Origin: Microbacterium oxydans
GTDB lineage: Bacteria; Actinomycetota; Actinomycetes; Actinomycetales; Microbacteriaceae
NCBI RefSeq assembly: GCF_900095745.1
Contig: NZ_FMIR01000015.1
Location: 310,001-374,000 of the forward strand
DNA: 64,000 bases
Reading direction: 5' to 3'
In this document: piece by piece, positions 59,769 through 64,000 of the stretch
Numbering within the stretch: position 1 is the first letter of the stretch
Layout of the letters: the number at the start of each line of letters is the position of its first letter
The notes under the pieces: generated by a model
The model's input: the letters and a program-made list of their open reading frames with translations, nothing else
What the model was told of the DNA's origin: nothing
The model's database searches: none
Translations under genes and position numbers: made by a program

Positions 59769-61271
59769 ATGTCTGCAACGACGATCGACGATCGTGCCCG
59801 GTACCGGGCGAACCCCTCGGTGCTTCAGGCGCTGAAGAACCCGCGGATGCTGACCCGCGAGGTGCTGGCCGGGCTGGTCGTGGGGCTCGCGCTGATCCCC
59901 GAGGCGATCGCGTTCTCGGTGATCGCGGGAGTCGACCCGAAGGTGGGGCTGTTCTCGTCGTTCATCATGGCGGTGTCGATCGCGTTCCTCGGCGGGCGTC
60001 CGGCGATGGTGACCGCGGCGACCGGAGCCGTGGCGCTCGTGATCGCGCCCGTCGCGCCGATGTACGGGTTGGACTACTTCATCGCGACGGTCATCCTCGC
60101 CGGCATCTTCCAGGTGATCCTCGGGGTGATCGGCGTCGCGAAGCTGATGCGCTTCATCCCCCGCAGCGTCATGGTCGGGTTCGTGAACGCGTTGGCGATC
60201 TTCGTGTTCAGCTCGCAGTTCCCGCAGCTGATCGACGTGCCGTGGCTGGTGTATCCGCTGGTCGCGCTCGGGATCGTCGTGATGATCCTGATGCCGAAGA
60301 TCACCAAGATCGTGCCGGCACCGCTCGTGTCGGTCGTCATCGTGACGGGCGTCGTGCTCGCGTTCGGCATCACCGTGCCCACCGTCGGCGACCAGGGCGA
60401 GCTGCCGAAGAGCCTGCCGGAGCTGTTCATCCCGAACGTTCCGCTCACGTGGGAGACGTTCACGATCATCGCGCCGTTCGCGCTCGGAGTCGCGCTGGTC
60501 GGGCTGATGGAGTCGCTGCTCACCGCGAAGCTCGTCGACGAGATCACCGACACCCACTCGCGCAAGAGTCGTGAGGCGTGGGGGCAGGGCGTCTCGAACG
60601 TGCTGTCGGGGATCTTCGGCGGAATGGGCGGCTGCGCCGTGATCGGTCAGACCATGATCAACGTGAAGGCCTCTGGCGCGCGGACCCGCATCTCGACCTT
60701 CTGCGCCGGGATCTTCCTGTTCTTGTTGGTCGTGGTCTTCGGGGACTTCGTCGGGACGATCCCGATGGCAGCCCTCGTGGCCGTGATGATCATGGTCGCG
60801 ATCGGGGCGTTCGACTGGCACAGCGTGCGTCCGTCGACGTTGAAGCGGATGCCGAAGAGCGAGACGTTCGTGATGGTGGCGACGGTTGTTCTTGTCTTGC
60901 TGACGCACAACCTGGCGGTCGGGGTCGTCGGTGGGGTGCTGGTCGCGTCGGTGCTGTTCGTGCGGCGGGTGGCGCACTTCGTTTCGGTGACGCGCGTGCT
61001 GTCTGAGGCGAGAGACGTGGTGACGTATGTCGTGGAGGGGGAGCTGTTCTTCGCGTCGAGCAATGATCTGACGACGTTGTTCTCGTACTCCGACGATCCG
61101 GAGCGGGTTGTGGTGGATCTGTCGGGGTCGCATGTGTGGGATGCGTCGACCGTTGCCGCGTTGGATGCGATCGAGACGAAGTATCAGGCGTTGGGGAAGA
61201 CGGTGGAGATCGTCGGGATGAACGAGAGCAGTTCGCGGATGCGCGGGCGGTTGACGGGTGGGTTCGAGTAG
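59769..61271 (+). CDS. SulP family anion transporter with STAS domain
   Basis: 500 residues from ATG 59769, preceded by TGGAG. The membrane part opens MLTREVLAGLVVGLALIPEA, has YGLDYFIATVILAGIFQVIL and SQFPQLIDVPWLV, and ends near residue 410; the STAS domain (about 420-490) has VVVDLSGSHVWDASTVAALD. SulP proteins take up sulfate, bicarbonate or other anions. The gene is complete; a decayed copy of its residues 100-157 lies at 63222-63398 beyond two unrelated genes. Confidence 0.9.
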   Translation: MSATTIDDRARYRANPSVLQALKNPRMLTREVLAGLVVGLALIPEAIAFSVIAGVDPKVGLFSSFIMAVSIAFLGGRPAMVTAATGAVALVIAPVAPMYGLDYFIATVILAGIFQVILGVIGVAKLMRFIPRSVMVGFVNALAIFVFSSQFPQLIDVPWLVYPLVALGIVVMILMPKITKIVPAPLVSVVIVTGVVLAFGITVPTVGDQGELPKSLPELFIPNVPLTWETFTIIAPFALGVALVGLMESLLTAKLVDEITDTHSRKSREAWGQGVSNVLSGIFGGMGGCAVIGQTMINVKASGARTRISTFCAGIFLFLLVVVFGDFVGTIPMAALVAVMIMVAIGAFDWHSVRPSTLKRMPKSETFVMVATVVLVLLTHNLAVGVVGGVLVASVLFVRRVAHFVSVTRVLSEARDVVTYVVEGELFFASSNDLTTLFSYSDDPERVVVDLSGSHVWDASTVAALDAIETKYQALGKTVEIVGMNESSSRMRGRLTGGFE

Positions 61272-61394
61272 CGCGGGCGGTCATCGAGCGAGAATCGACG
61301 AGACGACATGAGACGAGACGGCTCAGTCCCCGGGTGCTTGTGGGCGCTAGGTCGCGGTCGGCGAGGGATACAGCCGCCGCGGCACTTCCTCCGA

Positions 61395-62069
61395 TCAGTC
61401 GAGTGAGTAGTTAGTCACGTGACGGTGGAATCTCAGTCCAGTAGAGGTGACTTTGTACTTAGAGTCGCCGCTCGGCTCTCCTGATAGCCCTTGCGTGAAG
61501 GCCTCCACGAGGCTGGAAGACACGAGTCCATCGCGGATCAGATCCTCCAACACGACATCGAGCACCAGATCAAGGTCTTCTGCGACGCCACCTCTATCCC
61601 GAATCTCTCGGAACAACCAGTCACGTGTCTCCGCCAGCGTCGCATTAACCTGCGATGGGTGTTGTTCAACCTCCTGCAGCAGCCCGAGCATTTGGACGTG
61701 CTCAGGAGAGTAGCGCGATGCGAGATATGCGAAGTGTTCGACGATAAAATCCGGATTACTCGACCAAGATCCCGAATTGACTAACGCTATGGCGAGGTAC
61801 TCCCACTTAGCGCTTCGGGATGTCTGGGCAGCACCGTTCGCCAGAATCCAGTACGCCGCCGACAGCTGCGAGTCATCCGGATCCAGCGGTCGCCCCGCGT
61901 CCTCGAACGTTTCGTCTGTGATTCGAAACCACTTCTTGATGTGCGCACTACCGCCCGCAGCGAGGAAGCCTGCCGCTGCGATGCCGGCCACTGGCTGGGC
62001 TGCCGAAATAGCAGCCACGACGGCACTTTCCAGTCCATTCTCCACCCGCTGCTTGCGGTCTCTGGACAC
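61395..62069 (-). CDS. Unknown protein with N-terminal hydrophobic helix and winged-helix-like end
   Basis: 224 residues, start ATG 62069. Near the N-terminus is a hydrophobic Ala/Gly-rich segment (VVAAISAAQPVAGIAAAGFL) that could be a membrane helix, then a helical middle with EYLAIALVNSG and HFAYLASRYSPEHVQMLGLL, and a C-terminal part (VLEDLIRDGLVSSSLVEAF, YKVTSTGLRFHRHVTNY) with the rhythm of a winged helix. No family recognised. It follows the nuclease gene by 9 bp on the same strand, so the two are one operon. Base use is visibly less GC-rich than the chromosomal genes, suggesting transfer. Confidence 0.55.
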   Translation of the reverse strand: MSRDRKQRVENGLESAVVAAISAAQPVAGIAAAGFLAAGGSAHIKKWFRITDETFEDAGRPLDPDDSQLSAAYWILANGAAQTSRSAKWEYLAIALVNSGSWSSNPDFIVEHFAYLASRYSPEHVQMLGLLQEVEQHPSQVNATLAETRDWLFREIRDRGGVAEDLDLVLDVVLEDLIRDGLVSSSLVEAFTQGLSGEPSGDSKYKVTSTGLRFHRHVTNYSLD

Positions 62070-62078
62070 GCGAGTTCC

Positions 62079-63161
62079 TTACCGGTAGCGACGGACGGCT
62101 TCGCGAATACTATCCGCGTGGGCGTAGATCTCGTCGAGCTCTTCGATCGGATGCCGCGCCTCAACCTTGTCGTCATCCAGAAGTCCGAGATACTTCTGCT
62201 TGCCATTGAAATGGAGCCTGGCGATGGGCTTGCGGTTGTTGTCGTCGAGCAGCACCGCGAAGTAGCTCTTCGCATCACGATGCGTCACCCGCTGCGGCTT
62301 AACATCTCCGCACGCGATGGCCTTCACAATCTGGTACCCCTCGAGCTCCTCGAGCGTCGTCTCAATCTCCGTGTCGCGGTCAAGATCCGCCTCGGCTACC
62401 TCGGCGCTGGTCGCGGGCGGCGCTTCCGCTGTTCGAGTGATCCCGCTCACACCCAGCGCTGTCTTCAGTCGGTCGTTGACCCGTTCCGTTAGGAACTGCT
62501 GCGCCGCCTTGCCTACGAGGCTCGTGAACTGCTGACGCACCTTCTGTGTGTAGGAGCCGTCGTAGACGCGCGTAGCAAAGAACTTGATCCACTCATCTGT
62601 CGGTTCGCGGAACTGACTCGCGATCTCGCGCTTCAGGGCACCGATGTACTTGAGCTCCTCGGCCGCGCTGATGATCGAGTCGAGATCGAACGTCTCCCTA
62701 CTCAGCTTCTGAATCTCGGGGATCAACGTCTCGTCGATATCGAGCAGGTCAAGGACAAGGAAGGGCTTCGCGTCCATCCGGTTCGGTGCATCGAGGTCGG
62801 TGTAGAAGTGCCAGTGGACACCGTTGGTCAGCACCGCGATACGTGCGTTGGTAACGGAGAAGTAGCGGAAGAGCTGCGATGCGTGCTCGATCTTGAGCGG
62901 TCCCATCGACGGCTTGCACTCGATGAGAATCTGGACTTCACTCTCGCGCATGATCGCGTAGTCAATCTTCTCCCCCTTCTTCGTGCCGACGTCAGCGGTG
63001 AACTCCGGCACGACCTCCAGCGGGTCGAAGACGTCGTAACCGAGGATCGTCGAGATGAACGGCATCACAAATGCGTTCTTCGTCGCTTCCTCGGTGCCGA
63101 TCGCGGTCGCTTGGTTCTTCACCTTCGTCGCAAGGGAATCGAGACGCTCTGAAAACTCCAC
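62079..63161 (-). CDS. HsdR-N-type (PD-(D/E)XK) nuclease domain protein
   Basis: 360 residues from the GTG at 63161, with GGAG upstream. The N-terminal 190 residues resemble the type I restriction HsdR N-terminal domain: TKNAFVMPFISTILGYDVFD, then D67 in GEKIDYAIM and E81-x-K83 in VQILIECKPSMGP form the PD-(D/E)XK site. The middle contains HASQLFRYFSVTNARIAVLT and ALKREIASQFREPTDEWIKF. No helicase motif follows, so it is a stand-alone nuclease. Likely a defence protein; possible homologues in phage or plasmids. The partner gene downstream is unknown. Confidence 0.78.
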   Translation of the reverse strand: MEFSERLDSLATKVKNQATAIGTEEATKNAFVMPFISTILGYDVFDPLEVVPEFTADVGTKKGEKIDYAIMRESEVQILIECKPSMGPLKIEHASQLFRYFSVTNARIAVLTNGVHWHFYTDLDAPNRMDAKPFLVLDLLDIDETLIPEIQKLSRETFDLDSIISAAEELKYIGALKREIASQFREPTDEWIKFFATRVYDGSYTQKVRQQFTSLVGKAAQQFLTERVNDRLKTALGVSGITRTAEAPPATSAEVAEADLDRDTEIETTLEELEGYQIVKAIACGDVKPQRVTHRDAKSYFAVLLDDNNRKPIARLHFNGKQKYLGLLDDDKVEARHPIEELDEIYAHADSIREAVRRYR

Positions 63162-63221
63162 CGTTACTCCGTTCGTCCTTGAACACGCTTGGATCCAGAC
63201 GATAGCGGAAGGTACGTTCTC

Positions 63222-63398
63222 CGGGTTGGACTACTTCATCGCTACGGAGATCCTTGCGGGCTTGTTCCAGGTGATCCTCGGGTGCTCGACGCCGCGAAAG
63301 CTGATGCGGTTCAGTCCCTGAGAGCGCCACGGTCGGAATCGCGAACGTGCTGGCGATCTTCGTGTTCAGCTCACAGTTCCCGCAACTGATCGACGTGC
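63222..63398 (+). pseudogene. Decayed internal fragment of a SulP transporter gene
   Basis: 177 bp that follow residues 100-157 of the intact SulP gene (60065-60240) almost base for base, by eye about four matches in five, e.g. DYFIATEILAGLFQVILG and LAIFVFSSQFPQLIDV. A TGA occurs after KLMRFSP and the two halves are in different frames. Neither the start nor the rest of the gene is present. Divergence shows it is old. Confidence 0.8.
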
Positions 63399-63831
63399 GC
63401 GCGGATCGCCAGGTGTGCGCTGCGGCCGCGCCGATGCGACGGGCCTATCCCGCTTCCACGACGCGATCCCCTGTGGTGTCTGTCGTAAGCCGGCAGCCTT
63501 CCCATTTCTGGGGCGCGACGAGTGCAAGACGCGGTCTGGAATCCGCGCGATGTGACCCCGTTGCCGACTTGAAACTCGGCAACAGGCGCCGCCAAACGCC
63601 AGGGGGCGGCTCCGCTCCCCCGTGGCGACGCCTCCCCGGTGCGGCATAGCGTCTTCCCGTCTATATGTTTTTGTCTACTGTTCCTCGCGAATTCTTCAGC
63701 CCCGCATCCTGCGGCGCCTCGTCGCTCTAGCAACGCAGAGCGTCGCAGAGCACGAGTGCAGCGCTACGGAGACGGCCGACCGGTCTCGTAAGAGTCGAGA
63801 TGTCGGAGGGGTGGATAGACTGACGCTCACC
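63399..63831. other. Intergenic, no gene recognised
   Basis: 433 bp between the SulP remnant and the restriction-type gene. No coding frame looks real. A hairpin GTTGCCGA-N8-TCGGCAAC lies at 63560-63583 and a G/C-rich fold (GGGGGCGG ... CTCCCCC) at about 63602-63620. An AT-rich stretch around 63660-63695 is probably promoter DNA. Confidence 0.5.
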
Positions 63832-64000
63832 ATGAACACCTCTCTGCGTGCCGCCCTAAACACATACTGCAAAGAACTTAGCAGTCAGTACGCGACGGGA
63901 CACGCGAAAGAGCATGCGTATCGCCCCGCGCTGAAGACGCTCATGGAGGCGTTCGAGAACATCATCGCTATCAACGATCCGAAGAAATCGGAGCACGGCA
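63832..64000 (+). CDS. N-terminus of a restriction-modification enzyme (type ISP/IIG-like), partial
   Basis: 56 codons run to the right edge from ATG 63832. The fragment AALNTYCKELSSQYATGHAK, then EHAYRPALKTLMEAFENIIA and NDPKKSEHG is typical of the opening of large single-chain restriction-modification enzymes (type ISP or IIG, Eco57I-like), where it precedes a nuclease and an N-6 adenine methylase domain. No ribosome site is well placed; TAGACT at 63816-63821 with start about 11 bases on suggests a very short leader. Most of the gene lies outside the window. Confidence 0.6.
   Translation, partial: MNTSLRAALNTYCKELSSQYATGHAKEHAYRPALKTLMEAFENIIAINDPKKSEHG

Noticed and set aside
63222..63398. 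Remnant read as a short functional gene
   Set aside because: It lacks a start, carries a stop and a frameshift, and matches only an internal segment of SulP.
1..64000. tRNA, rRNA, CRISPR, integrase or IS element
   Set aside because: None was recognised by eye on either strand; short RNA genes cannot be excluded without a covariance search.

Overview
The window is high-GC DNA with tightly packed, often 4-bp-overlapping genes, many GTG starts and GGAGG-type ribosome binding sites. Protein types (small Microbacteriaceae-type regulators and lipoproteins, DUF2510/Excalibur protein, GtrA and GH3 sets) suggest an actinobacterium of the family Microbacteriaceae, most likely Microbacterium or a close relative. 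I could run no searches; all calls rest on reading the sequence and its translations.

Layout. 1-7000: an amino-sugar uptake locus (ABC permease cut by the left edge, lipoprotein binding protein, SIS-domain sugar isomerase, RpiR regulator) divergent from a BadF-type sugar kinase and a large secreted protein with a possible new hydrolase domain. 7000-14100: symporter-like protein and LacI regulator divergent from a GPH symporter, a Gfo/Idh/MocA oxidoreductase and a GH2 beta-galactosidase; three copies of one operator lie in the divergent gap. 14160-14780: an orphan AbiEi-type antitoxin whose start codon is inside a 38-bp palindrome. 14800-27810: a long leftward cluster with three GH3 glycosidases (one with swapped domain order and a membrane helix at each end), a small lipoprotein, two GtrA paralogues, a GT2 glycosyltransferase and an AgrC/LytTR-type two-component system.

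28200-39200 is a mixed region: SDR oxidoreductase, several small MarR, ArsR and PadR regulators with visible operators, an SRPBCC protein, MFS and BCCT transporters, an NAD(P)-binding protein and an AarF/UbiB-type kinase. 39290-46440 is a second amino-sugar locus: ROK kinase, NanE epimerase, ABC permeases and binding protein, divergent from a GntR/UTRA regulator and a DUF4127 protein; two operators sit in the divergent gap. 46470-53350 holds methionine aminopeptidase (its 3' end altered by a 17-bp tandem duplication), small XRE regulators, a GT2 enzyme and a four-gene pantothenate operon (DUF2520 protein, panC, panD, panB). 53570-61270 holds transporters with their own repressors (TetR/DHA2 MFS; ArsR/MFS), small membrane proteins and an intact SulP transporter.

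The right end (61395-64000) looks acquired: less GC-rich genes for an unknown winged-helix-like protein and an HsdR-N-type nuclease, then a decayed internal fragment of a second SulP gene, then the start of what looks like a large restriction-modification enzyme running off the window. This is the most probable defence island. No tRNA, rRNA, CRISPR array, integrase or IS element was recognised.
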